Source: Solibacillus sp. R5-41
GTDB taxonomy: Bacteria; Bacillota; Bacilli; Bacillales_A; Planococcaceae
Length of the DNA: 64,000 nt
Direction: 5' to 3'
Assembly: GCF_002736105.1 (NCBI RefSeq)
Contig: NZ_CP024123.1
Span: 1,294,001-1,358,000 of the forward strand
Shown here in pieces: positions 26,035 through 34,808 of this stretch. The notes beneath the pieces are model-generated. The model worked only from the letters and a program-made list of their open reading frames with translations. It ran no database searches and was not told where the DNA came from. Position numbers and translations under genes: made by a program. Numbering within the stretch: the first letter of the stretch is position 1; every line of letters starts with the position of its first letter.

Positions 26035-26202
26035 TAGGTGCCAAAACCTCAGTGAAGTATTTGACTTCACAACAAAAGCGTCCATCCAACAGCACGGATT
26101 TGCTGGGAAGCTTTTGCATTGTGCAGGGAGATGAGCCCCTGCACACCCTACATAACTAGTAATCCTAGCGTCGCATATTATTTGCGTCGCTAGGATTTTT
26201 TT
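26035..26202 (+). ncRNA. Candidate structured small RNA or structured 3' UTR
   Basis: Promoter-like TTGTAA (26000-26005), 17-nt spacer, TATTCT (26023-26028). Then four hairpins in a row: GTGAAGT/ACTTCAC (26052-26070), AAAAGC...GCTTTT with inner CAGC/GCTG (26074-26115), GTGCAGGG/CCCTGCAC (26121-26144), and a 15-bp terminator stem AATCCTAGCG... (26161-26195) with T7. No coding frame fits. It could be a free RNA or the 3' end of the antiporter mRNA. No known RNA family recognised. Confidence 0.5.
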
Positions 26203-26350
26203 GTAAAAAAATCTCAACGTAAAAATCTGTTCATACAGTACATGACCTCTGTTTACACGTTTCAGTGAGGTGACGAAGTTGTCAATTAATGGAGTGGGAA
26301 TGTCTATTAACTGCATCCTTTGTCTTTTATCACCGAGTAAGTCGTTGTAA

Positions 26351-26530
26351 GGGAAGAATCTATTTAAGAAACCGCTGCCTCCCACGGCAAGCGGCGCCAT
26401 AAATCCAGTAAGTTTCAGAGTTACAAACGTGTTTAAAGGTTGGCCTTGCACAAAGTACAAAGCTGTGTGACTTATGTGCTTAGCCAGCCCAAAAAGCGCA
26501 CACTTTTTAGAATCCATAATAGAATGCTTA
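26351..26530 (-). repeat. Dispersed repeat, copy C2
   Basis: Homologous to 14216-14412 in the same orientation. It keeps the GC hairpin (CCGC-TTGCC-GTGGGA-GGCA-GCGG, minus-strand sense) and the block with GGCTGGCTAAGCACATAAG. Copy C1 carries about 25 extra bases relative to this one. Ends at an ATGGATTCTAA block. Confidence 0.75.
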
Positions 26531-26694
26531 TATCATATAGAAGGAATGCCAAACTTCATTGAATATTGTCATGTAACTACATTAAAAAAGAGTAATAAAA
26601 AATAACCTTTTCCTTTATTCGTATTTGCATGACTACTTATACGGAACTGTGATAAAATTTTGTTATTATTATTTGAACTGTGAGTTGAACCCTT

Positions 26695-29472
26695 ATGAAA
26701 GAAAGTCAAAAATATGCGATTGTTGATATCGAAACGACAGGGCATTCTCCTATGAATGGCGATCGAATGATTCAATTTGCGCTTGTCATCATGGAAGATT
26801 GGCAGGTGACAAAAAAGTTTTCCACTTTTATTCATCCAGGAAAGTCTATTCCGCTCTTTATTCAAGATTTAACGAATATTACGGATAAAGATGTAGCAAA
26901 TGCTCAACCTTTCGAAATGCATGCACATAAAATTTATGAATTATTACAAGACACGATATTTGTTGCGCATAATACCGATTTTGACTTGTCCTTTTTACAA
27001 GCAGAATTTAAACGCGCAGGACTACCTAAATGGTATGGCAAAAAAATAGACACAGTCGAATTAGCGAAAATTTTATTTCCAATGTCATTTAGCTATAAGT
27101 TAGGGGATTTAGCCGGTGATTTAAATATTCCACTTGAAAGCGCGCATCGAGCGGATGATGATGCACTCGCAACTGCCTATTTATTGAAGCGCTGCTGGGA
27201 AGAGTTATTAACTTTACCGCAAAATACGCTTGAACAGTTGCATAAGCGTTCGTTTCGTTTGAAGACGAATTTATCCCAATTGTTTTTTGACGCACTTTAT
27301 GTCAAGCGAATGAAAGCTACGGATAGCAATGACCATGTTTATTACAAAAAGCTTGCGATTCGTAAAATGGCACCGACACCCAAAGTTCAAGAAGGTAATA
27401 TTCCATATCCGTTTACGGTTGCAGAAAAGATGGCATACTTACGTAAAGGTATGCCGCAATCAGAAGAACGTCCACAGCAATTTCAAATGATGGACAGTAT
27501 TTGGCATCATTTAAATGCCAAATCAGAGCATGTCATTGAAGCTTCGACAGGAATTGGGAAAACGATGGGCTATTTATTACCGTCGATATTTTATGCGTTG
27601 CAAACAGGAAAAAAGGTTGGTATTAGTACCTATACATCGCATTTACTAGACCAGCTCCTGCAAAATGAAATTCCGATTTTAGAACAAATTTTAGGTCAGC
27701 CCGTTAAAATCTCTTTATTAAAAGGTATGAATCATTATATTGATGTAGAAAAGTTTGAACAAATGTTAAAAGCATCCGATGAATCGTATGATGAAACATT
27801 TACACTGCTCCAAACGTTAATATGGCTAACGAAGACAGAAACGGGTGATTTCAGTGAACTGAATGTTTCGGGTGGTGGTCAACTATTAATCGATAAAATT
27901 CGAAAAACCGAATTGCCGAAAACAACGATGCCGCTGTATGATTTTTACGCGCGCGCCATTCAAAATAGTCGACATGCACAAATTATCGTGACGAATCATG
28001 CGATGCTGTTAGCGGATTTAGTGAGACATGAGCAAATTTTCAATGAAATTGGTGGCTGGGTTATTGATGAAGCACATCAATTTGTTCAAGCAGCCATTAG
28101 TCAAGATGAAAAGATTTTTACGTATATGAATTGGAAATACTTATTTGGCCAAATTGGTAATGTTGAAGATGAGCAGCTTTTCTATCGGATTAAGCGGGCC
28201 TCTATAAAAAAACAGTTGATTCATCAATCGACTTTACAGCAAGTTGAAAAACGTTTTAACCAAATGGTCGCTGCATTTGATGAGGCAATCCAAGTATTCA
28301 TCCGACATGTCCAACATTCAAAAATTACAAATAAAAAAGAGCTCAAGCTTACGGTGTTTTTAGCTGAATTACACCTACCAGTGGACGTATTTTCAAATGT
28401 AACGATGGCGGTGCAGCGATGGATAGATGAAGCGCAGCAAGTAGAAATACTGTTCCGTTCAGGAGTGGAAGAACTAGCGCCAGAGCACCACTATTTAATT
28501 GACCAATGGAATTATTGGATTCGTGAATTTAAATTAAAAATATCTGAATGGGATGAAGTTTTCCTTAAGGAAGAAAATAGCTACTCTTGCTGGTTAGAAA
28601 TAGATCGTAGAAGTGTCCCAGGAAGTATTCAAATATTTAAAAAACCGATAGATGTTACCCAAACAATTACGAAATTATTTACCCCTATCCGTGAAAAGTG
28701 TGCGGTTATTTGGACTTCTGGAACGCTAGCAGTGCCAAATAACGAGCGATTTATTACGAACCAGTTGGGAATCGATTCGCAAGTAACGATTGAAAAGCTT
28801 CAGGCGCCAGCGAGCTATTATGCAGGGGCAAAAGCATATATTGTCACGGATATGCCAGATATTCAAACGGTTTCGCAAAATGATTATATCGAAGAAGTGG
28901 CCAATGCTGTAACGAATGTGGTACGTATGACACAAGGAAGATGTTTTGTGTTATTCACTTCACAAGACATGCTTCGTAAAACAGTTGAGCTGATTCAAGA
29001 AAGTGAGCTGTTAAATGACTATATGCTGTTTGCGCAAGGGGTTACTGCGGGCAGTCGTATGCGGTTACTAAAATCTTTCCAAAAATTTAATCATTCTGTA
29101 CTCTTTGGTACAAATAGCTTTTGGGAAGGTGTCGACGTACCTGGTGATGGATTATCATCGGTCATTGTCGTTCGGCTGCCATTTTCTTCACCGGATGAGC
29201 CAACGTTTAAGGCGCGTGCACAATTTATACAACAGCAAGGACGAAATTCGTTTACGGAATTATCCTTACCTGAAGCGATTTTGCGTTTTAAGCAAGGATT
29301 CGGTAGATTAATTCGTTCTAGCCAAGATCGAGGCGTATTTATTATTTTGGATCGCCGAATTGATGCGAAATCATATGGTTCGGAGTTTATCGAGGCATTA
29401 CCGCCCATTTCCGTACAAAAACTGCCACTTGATACTATGGTACAACAGCTTGGAAGTTGGTATAATAAATAA
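26695..29472 (+). CDS. dinG: DinG-type helicase with N-terminal 3'-5' exonuclease
   Basis: 925 aa, the Firmicute DinG layout. Residues 1-~165 form a DEDD exonuclease (DIETTG at 11-16, HNTDFDLSF, then HRADDDALAT). The helicase follows with Walker A ASTGIGKTMGY, a DEAH box in WVIDEAHQF, and motif VI QGFGRLIRSSQDRG. The [4Fe-4S] cysteine cluster of gamma-proteobacterial DinG is absent, as expected for exonuclease-fused forms. It begins the conserved dinG-to-ponA block. Confidence 0.95.
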   Translation: MKESQKYAIVDIETTGHSPMNGDRMIQFALVIMEDWQVTKKFSTFIHPGKSIPLFIQDLTNITDKDVANAQPFEMHAHKIYELLQDTIFVAHNTDFDLSFLQAEFKRAGLPKWYGKKIDTVELAKILFPMSFSYKLGDLAGDLNIPLESAHRADDDALATAYLLKRCWEELLTLPQNTLEQLHKRSFRLKTNLSQLFFDALYVKRMKATDSNDHVYYKKLAIRKMAPTPKVQEGNIPYPFTVAEKMAYLRKGMPQSEERPQQFQMMDSIWHHLNAKSEHVIEASTGIGKTMGYLLPSIFYALQTGKKVGISTYTSHLLDQLLQNEIPILEQILGQPVKISLLKGMNHYIDVEKFEQMLKASDESYDETFTLLQTLIWLTKTETGDFSELNVSGGGQLLIDKIRKTELPKTTMPLYDFYARAIQNSRHAQIIVTNHAMLLADLVRHEQIFNEIGGWVIDEAHQFVQAAISQDEKIFTYMNWKYLFGQIGNVEDEQLFYRIKRASIKKQLIHQSTLQQVEKRFNQMVAAFDEAIQVFIRHVQHSKITNKKELKLTVFLAELHLPVDVFSNVTMAVQRWIDEAQQVEILFRSGVEELAPEHHYLIDQWNYWIREFKLKISEWDEVFLKEENSYSCWLEIDRRSVPGSIQIFKKPIDVTQTITKLFTPIREKCAVIWTSGTLAVPNNERFITNQLGIDSQVTIEKLQAPASYYAGAKAYIVTDMPDIQTVSQNDYIEEVANAVTNVVRMTQGRCFVLFTSQDMLRKTVELIQESELLNDYMLFAQGVTAGSRMRLLKSFQKFNHSVLFGTNSFWEGVDVPGDGLSSVIVVRLPFSSPDEPTFKARAQFIQQQGRNSFTELSLPEAILRFKQGFGRLIRSSQDRGVFIILDRRIDAKSYGSEFIEALPPISVQKLPLDTMVQQLGSWYNK

Positions 29473-29501
29473 CGATGAGGAAGGAAAGCAGGTCGACAAA
29501 T

Positions 29502-29579
29502 ATGAAACAAAATTTAAAAAGTAGCTCAGCATTTGATGCATGTCATGTATATACTATATGTAAACAGGTGACGGCATGA
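29502..29579 (+). CDS. Possible 25-aa peptide overlapping tseB start
   Basis: A 25-codon frame from ATG 29502 ends at TGA 29577-29579, overlapping the tseB ATG by 4 nt (ATGA). B. subtilis has the ~56-aa ypmA at this place. The peptide shows no clear resemblance, and its ribosome site (AAGGAAAGCAGG) is loose. It may be a translational coupler or chance. Confidence 0.2.
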   Translation: MKQNLKSSSAFDACHVYTICKQVTA

Positions 29580-30058
29580 AAAACTGGTTAATATTTGGTG
29601 TAGTCTTTATTTTATCTTTGTCACTTGTCATTTCAGTATTAGTACTCTGGAAAGCGAATGCACCGTTTAATGATATAGAACAAAAAGCTGAGGAGCTGGC
29701 GCTTGATACGAAGGCGCTGGCAGTCATTTCGGAGTCCTATGTTTATAACGGAAATAAGCCGTACATTACTGTATTCGGGGTAGATGAATATGGTAAAGAG
29801 AAAGCAATTTTCGTCCCGATGAGTTTAGAAGAAAATTCAATGCAGGAAGTTTTTTTGCAGGACGGCATTACAGAACAAGAGGCATTAACCGTCTTTACTA
29901 AGGAAACATCTGTACAAAAGGTGCTTCATACAAAGTTAGGTTTTGAGGAGCCAGGTGCCGTATGGGAAATAACCTATATGAGTGAATCTGGCAGTTTAAA
30001 CTATGTGTATCTCTTGTTTGAAGACGGGCAATGGTGGAAACGCATATTGAATTTGTAG
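29576..30058 (+). CDS. tseB: TseB/YpmB-family membrane-anchored cell wall protein
   Basis: 160 aa with one N-terminal membrane anchor (residues ~4-26) and an extracellular PepSY-like part. In B. subtilis YpmB (TseB) modulates the elongation transpeptidase PBP2A. It sits between dinG and aspB as there. Confidence 0.85.
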   Translation: MKNWLIFGVVFILSLSLVISVLVLWKANAPFNDIEQKAEELALDTKALAVISESYVYNGNKPYITVFGVDEYGKEKAIFVPMSLEENSMQEVFLQDGITEQEALTVFTKETSVQKVLHTKLGFEEPGAVWEITYMSESGSLNYVYLLFEDGQWWKRILNL

Positions 30059-30071
30059 AGGAGAAATGGAC

Positions 30072-31265
30072 ATGAAACAATTGTTAGCAAACCGTGTAAA
30101 AACTTTAACACCATCTACAACTTTGGCTATTACAGCTAAAGCAAAAGAGCTAAAAGCACAAGGTATTGACGTTATTGGCTTAGGAGCAGGTGAACCTGAT
30201 TTCAATACGCCGGAAAACATTTTAAATGCGGCAAAAAAGTCAATGGACGAGGGTTTAACAAAGTATACGCCAGCTGGGGGCTTACCTGCGTTAAAGCAAG
30301 CGATTATCGATAAACTATCTCGCGATAATGGACTTACATACAAAGCAAATGAAATATTAGTTGGTGTTGGAGCGAAACACGTACTGTACACATTGTTCCA
30401 AGTAATTTTAAATGAGGGCGATGAAGTCATCATTCCAATACCGTACTGGGTTTCTTATCCAGAACAAGTGAAGCTAGCTGGCGGCGTACCTGTTTATGTT
30501 GAAGGTACTGCTGAGCAAGACTATAAAATTACAGCTCAACAATTAAGTGATGCGATTACACCTAAAACAAAAGCCGTTATTATTAACTCTCCTTCTAATC
30601 CATCAGGGATGATTTATTCAAAAGAAGAGTTAGCTGAGCTGGCAAAAGTTGCAGAGCAAAAAGATATTTTAATCGTTTCAGATGAAATTTATGAAAAGCT
30701 TGTTTACAATGGAGTAGAGCATTTTTCGATTGCACAACTTTCAGAGCAAATTAAAGCACGCACTATTGTAATCAATGGTGTAGCTAAATCACATTCGATG
30801 ACAGGGTGGCGTATTGGTTACGCGGCCGGTGATTCAGTGATAATTAATGCGATGACAGATTTAGCATCTCATTCAACTTCGAATGCAACAACGACGGCAC
30901 AATATGCGGCGATTGAAGCCTATAATGGTCCACAGATAGCTGTTGAAGAAATGCGTCAGGCGTTTGAATCACGTTTAGAAGCGATTTTCCCTAAAGTAGC
31001 TGCGATTCCTGGTGTAAAAGTATTATTACCACAAGGCGCATTTTATTTATTACCAGATGTATCGGAAGCGGCTACAAAAACAGGCTATGCGTCAGTCGAT
31101 GATTTTGCGAGCGCATTATTAACAGAAGCTAATGTTGCAGTGATTCCAGGCTCAGGTTTTGGCGCACCAGCAACAATTCGCATATCGTATGCAACATCTT
31201 TAGAATTAATAGAAGAGGCAGTTCGTCGTATTGATACATTTGTAAAAGCAAAATGGCAAGATTAA
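30072..31265 (+). CDS. aspB: Aspartate aminotransferase
   Basis: PLP-dependent class I aminotransferase, 397 aa, interconverting aspartate/2-oxoglutarate and oxaloacetate/glutamate. The PLP lysine is in NGVAKSHSMTGWRIGY; NSPSNPSG, SDEIYE and the C-terminal Arg in ATIRISYA are conserved. ATG 30072 is 8 nt from GAGGAG, while ATG 30066 is only 2 nt from it, so 30072 is chosen. In B. subtilis aspB and asnS are adjacent; here a structured repeat fills the gap. Confidence 0.95.
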   Translation: MKQLLANRVKTLTPSTTLAITAKAKELKAQGIDVIGLGAGEPDFNTPENILNAAKKSMDEGLTKYTPAGGLPALKQAIIDKLSRDNGLTYKANEILVGVGAKHVLYTLFQVILNEGDEVIIPIPYWVSYPEQVKLAGGVPVYVEGTAEQDYKITAQQLSDAITPKTKAVIINSPSNPSGMIYSKEELAELAKVAEQKDILIVSDEIYEKLVYNGVEHFSIAQLSEQIKARTIVINGVAKSHSMTGWRIGYAAGDSVIINAMTDLASHSTSNATTTAQYAAIEAYNGPQIAVEEMRQAFESRLEAIFPKVAAIPGVKVLLPQGAFYLLPDVSEAATKTGYASVDDFASALLTEANVAVIPGSGFGAPATIRISYATSLELIEEAVRRIDTFVKAKWQD

Positions 31266-31515
31266 CTTGATTCATCAGAAGTTCTCCACTTAAATAAGTG
31301 AAGGATGAATGATATGTGTTTAATACAGAGGGGGTACTAACCCCCTTGCTGAATAAGGGAACAAAGGCTAACACCGTCACATCCTGTGACATGCCTTTGT
31401 GACCAACATCGTATTGGCCCAATGCCCCGGCGGATAGCACAGATTTTTTAGGGTAGTTTTTCGAGCTTGCTCGAAAAAATCTGGACAAGAGTTAGCCGAG
31501 GCTTAATTGATTAGA
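31266..31515 (+). repeat. Dispersed structured repeat, copy A
   Basis: Begins directly after the aspB stop (TAA-CTTG) and ends with TTGATTAGA, 17 nt before the asnS ribosome site. It is homologous to 60809-60999. Hairpins in order: CCACTT/AAGTG; GGGGGT-ACTA-ACCCCC (31330-31345); TTTTTCGAGC/GCTCGAAAAA nested in CAGAT/ATCTG; and TTAGCC/GGCTTAA. Compared with copy B it has about 60 nt extra, with its own small hairpin (CACATCCTGTG). Confidence 0.85.
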
Positions 31516-31542
31516 ATGATACTGTAAGTTTTGGAGGACTGT

Positions 31543-32838
31543 ATGAAAAAAATTATGATTAAAGATATGCCAAATCATATCGGTGAAACAATTAAACTAG
31601 GTGCTTGGTTAGCAAATAAGCGTTCAAGCGGTAAATTAGCGTTCTTACAATTACGTGATGGCTCAGGCTTTGCACAAGGTGTTGTAGTGAAAGAAGAAGT
31701 TGGCGAAGAACTTTTTGCAGTAGCAAAAGGAATGACGCAAGAAACTTCGATGTATATCATTGGTGAGGTTAAAGCGGATGAGCGTTCTTCTTTCGGTGCA
31801 GAATTAAATGTAACGGGCATCGAAGTGATTCATGCTGCAACAGACTTCCCAATCACACCAAAAGAGCACGGTACAGAGTTCTTAATGGACAATCGTCACT
31901 TATGGTTACGTTCTCGTAAGCAACATGCGGTAATGAAAGTGCGTAATGAAATTATTCGTGCAACTTATGAATTCTTTAATGACAATGGATTCACAAAAAT
32001 GGATCCACCGATTTTAACAGGTTCGTCACCTGAAGGAACATCTGAATTATTCCATACGAAATATTTCGATGAAGATGCGTACCTTTCTCAATCAGGTCAG
32101 CTTTATATGGAAGCAGCTGCAATGGCTTTAGGAAAAGTATTTTCATTCGGTCCGACATTCCGCGCTGAAAAATCAAAAACACGTCGTCACTTAATCGAGT
32201 TCTGGATGATTGAGCCGGAGATGGCATTTGTAGAATTTGAAGAGAATTTAGAAGTTCAAGAGCAATACGTTGCACATATCGTTCAATCGGTATTAAAAAA
32301 CTGTAAGCTAGAATTAGAACGTCTTGGTCGTGACACATCAAAATTAGAAAACATTCAAGCACCATTCCCACGTATTTCTTATGATGATGCGATTAAATTC
32401 TTACATGAGCAAGGTTTTGACGATATTCAGTGGGGTGATGATTTCGGCGCACCACATGAAACAGCTATTGCCAATGCATACGATAAACCTGTATTCATTA
32501 CGTGCTATCCAACTGGTATTAAGCCATTCTACATGCAACCGCATCCAGAGCGCGATGATGTAGTATTATGTGCAGACTTAATTGCACCAGAAGGATACGG
32601 AGAAATTATCGGTGGTTCTGAACGTATTCACGATTATGATTTATTAAAAGCACGAATTGATGAACACGGCTTATCACTGGATGCCTATGCTTGGTATTTA
32701 GAGCTACGTAAGCAAGGTTCTGTACCTCATTCTGGCTTTGGTCTAGGCTTAGAGCGTACAGTTGCATGGATTTCAGGCGCGGAGCATATTCGCGAATCGA
32801 TTCCATTCCCACGTTTATTAAACCGTTTATACCCATAA
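31543..32838 (+). CDS. asnS: Asparaginyl-tRNA synthetase
   Basis: Class IIb synthetase, 431 aa: an N-terminal OB-fold anticodon-binding domain (~residues 15-100), motif 2 [21 protein letters not shown], and motif 3 [18 protein letters not shown] 31543 has GGAGG 5 nt upstream of it; the frame's upstream TTG is the ribosome site itself. Confidence 0.97.
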   Translation: MKKIMIKDMPNHIGETIKLGAWLANKRSSGKLAFLQLRDGSGFAQGVVVKEEVGEELFAVAKGMTQETSMYIIGEVKADERSSFGAELNVTGIEVIHAATDFPITPKEHGTEFLMDNRHLWLRSRKQHAVMKVRNEIIRATYEFFNDNGFTKMDPPILTGSSPEGTSELFHTKYFDEDAYLSQSGQLYMEAAAMALGKVFSFGPTFRAEKSKTRRHLIEFWMIEPEMAFVEFEENLEVQEQYVAHIVQSVLKNCKLELERLGRDTSKLENIQAPFPRISYDDAIKFLHEQGFDDIQWGDDFGAPHETAIANAYDKPVFITCYPTGIKPFYMQPHPERDDVVLCADLIAPEGYGEIIGGSERIHDYDLLKARIDEHGLSLDAYAWYLELRKQGSVPHSGFGLGLERTVAWISGAEHIRESIPFPRLLNRLYP

Positions 32839-32890
32839 ATAATTTTATCATGGCGTCATGGCGTCCTGATAATGATAAATAAGATTCCGC

Positions 32891-32923
32891 AAAGCGTCCG
32901 GGTAAAACCGGGCGCTTTCTATT
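32891..32923 (+). terminator. Intrinsic terminator between asnS and dnaD
   Basis: AAAGCG-CCGG-GTAAAA-CCGG-CGCTTT followed by a mixed T tract. May be partial, as dnaD follows within 25 nt. Confidence 0.6.
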
Positions 32924-32947
32924 ACGATAAAGGAAGGAGGATTCCGT

Positions 32948-33667
32948 ATGAAGAATGATTTTAATCGAATCCGCATTTGGACACAGCAACGAAACATTAC
33001 GGTGCCCAATCTTTTCTTCCAACATTATAAAGAGTTGAATATTCAAGATGACGAAGCACTGATTGTCATGCATTTAGTGAGCTTTGAGCAGGAGGGAATT
33101 GATTTTCCTACGCCTAATGATTTAATGATGCGCACTCATTTTCAAGTTTCAAAAATCTCTCAAATATTGCAACGTTTAATGCAAAAAGGTATGTTAGAAA
33201 TTTCTCAATCCACCGATGATACAGGAAAAATAGCAGAAAAATATTCATTATTTCCTTTATGGGAAAGGCTATTAGAAAATTTAGAGGCGCAACAACAAAA
33301 AGTAGTTGAAACTGCAAACAAAGTGGATGAAGCTACGATTTTTACACTATTTGAACAAGAGTTTGGTCGATTATTATCACCGATTGAACTCGAAACGATT
33401 AGTATGTGGATTGATATTGACAAGCATTCACCAGACATCATTAAAGCGGCGTTAAAGGAAGCAGTTTTAGCGAGTAAAGTTAATTTGCGCTATATTGATC
33501 GCATTTTAATGGAGTGGAAAAAGAAAAATATTACGACACTTCAGCAAGTTGAAAAGCATAGTGAGCAATACCGAAAACATACGACAACTTCGAACACATA
33601 CCAAACTGAACAACAACAACCTTCGAAAAAAGTGTCGTTTTACAATTGGTTAGAGGAAAGGGAATAG
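32948..33667 (+). CDS. dnaD: Primosomal protein DnaD
   Basis: 239 aa. An N-terminal winged-helix domain (residues ~1-100) mediates DnaA/DnaB contact and oligomerisation. The C-terminal DnaD domain (FEQEFGRLLSPIELETISMW) is followed by the YIDRILMEWKKKNI helix that binds DNA. A flexible Gln/Thr-rich tail ends in YNWLEERE, as in other DnaD proteins. It helps load the replicative helicase. Confidence 0.95.
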   Translation: MKNDFNRIRIWTQQRNITVPNLFFQHYKELNIQDDEALIVMHLVSFEQEGIDFPTPNDLMMRTHFQVSKISQILQRLMQKGMLEISQSTDDTGKIAEKYSLFPLWERLLENLEAQQQKVVETANKVDEATIFTLFEQEFGRLLSPIELETISMWIDIDKHSPDIIKAALKEAVLASKVNLRYIDRILMEWKKKNITTLQQVEKHSEQYRKHTTTSNTYQTEQQQPSKKVSFYNWLEERE

Positions 33668-33679
33668 GAGGTAACTCGA

Positions 33680-34339
33680 ATGTTAACAAAAACTCAATGG
33701 CTCCATTTTCTAGATGAGATGGACAAAATGTATCCAGATGCACATTGTGAGCTTGTGCATGACAATCCATTCGAGCTGACAATTGCTACTCTTTTATCTG
33801 CTCAATGTACGGATGTGCTCGTTAATAAAGTAACGAAAAATCTGTTTAAAAAATATAAAACACCCCAGGATTATTTAAATGTTTCTTTAGAAGAATTGCA
33901 AAATGATATTCGCTCAATAGGTTTGTACCGAAATAAGGCAAAAAACATTCAATTATTAAGTGCGATGCTTATCAATGAATATAATTGGGAAGTTCCTGCA
34001 ACGAGGGAAGAGCTTGTGACATTACCCGGAGTAGGTCGAAAAACAGCGAACGTAGTACTATCTGTGGCGTTTAATGTACCTGCGATGGCTGTTGATACGC
34101 ATGTAGAACGAGTAACAAAGCGTTTAGGGCTATGCCGTTGGAAAGACAATGTACTCGAAGTAGAAGAAACGATTATGAAGAAAACGCCGATAGATCGTTG
34201 GAGTCGTGCACATCATCAAATCATCTTCTTTGGGCGCTATCATTGCAAGGCACAAAATCCTGGCTGTGGTACATGTCCATTACTAACGGATTGTCGAGAA
34301 GGACAAAAGCGTTTGAAAAAAGGTTTGGTGAAAGTATGA
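33680..34339 (+). CDS. nth: Endonuclease III
   Basis: DNA glycosylase/AP lyase for oxidised pyrimidines, 219 aa. Helix-hairpin-helix LPGVGRKTANVV carries the catalytic Lys, AVDTHVERV the catalytic Asp, and the [4Fe-4S] cysteines follow Cx6Cx2Cx5C near the C-terminus. It lies 12 nt after dnaD. Confidence 0.97.
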   Translation: MLTKTQWLHFLDEMDKMYPDAHCELVHDNPFELTIATLLSAQCTDVLVNKVTKNLFKKYKTPQDYLNVSLEELQNDIRSIGLYRNKAKNIQLLSAMLINEYNWEVPATREELVTLPGVGRKTANVVLSVAFNVPAMAVDTHVERVTKRLGLCRWKDNVLEVEETIMKKTPIDRWSRAHHQIIFFGRYHCKAQNPGCGTCPLLTDCREGQKRLKKGLVKV

Positions 34340-34677
34340 TTGCCGTAAATAAAGCAAAGATTTCCAAAGAGGCAGTGAATGAGTGGTATGAAAGCTGGGA
34401 GCAATTGCAACAAAAGATTCATATCGCTCATGATGCGCGCGATTCTTCTGTTCAACAATTAATGCAGCGCGCTATCGAACAATTCGAGCATTTTATCGTA
34501 ACGAGTTCCGAATCGAGTACAGCGTTTTCTGAAACAGCACCATATGAAATGATGCCGATTAATGGCATGGAGCGCCTTAGCTTTGTGAAAATGCGCCCTG
34601 GCCAATATGCAGCATACCGCCAATTAGATGAACTGTATAAAGAAACGAAAAAACGATGTGCTAGACTACGATTATAA
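34336..34677 (+). CDS. ypoC: YpoC-family protein
   Basis: 113 aa from ATG 34336, overlapping the nth stop by 4 nt (ATGA), so translationally coupled. Helical with a conserved-looking C-terminal block (GQYAAYRQLDELYKETKKR). Assigned by position between nth and ponA as in B. subtilis; function unknown. Confidence 0.65.
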   Translation: MIAVNKAKISKEAVNEWYESWEQLQQKIHIAHDARDSSVQQLMQRAIEQFEHFIVTSSESSTAFSETAPYEMMPINGMERLSFVKMRPGQYAAYRQLDELYKETKKRCARLRL

Positions 34678-34678
34678 C

Positions 34679-34731
34679 GAAAAAGACCCTCTACTCATAC
34701 GAAATTGTATGTGCGGATGGTCTTTTTTTAT
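34679..34731. terminator. Terminator between convergent ypoC and ponA
   Basis: AAAAAGACC...GGTCTTTTTTT with an inner CATAC/GTATG pairing; usable from both strands. Confidence 0.8.
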
Positions 34732-34808
34732 GAATTTTATAAGAAAAGACATTGCGCACACATAGAATATTAGCGTGCGCAATGTCTTAATAAGCAGTAG
34801 AGATGAAC

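Noticed and set aside
26017-26517. 166-codon minus-strand open frame across repeat C2
   Set aside because: It runs through the terminator and hairpins of the candidate RNA. The homologous copy C1 has stops in the matching frame, so it is not a conserved protein.
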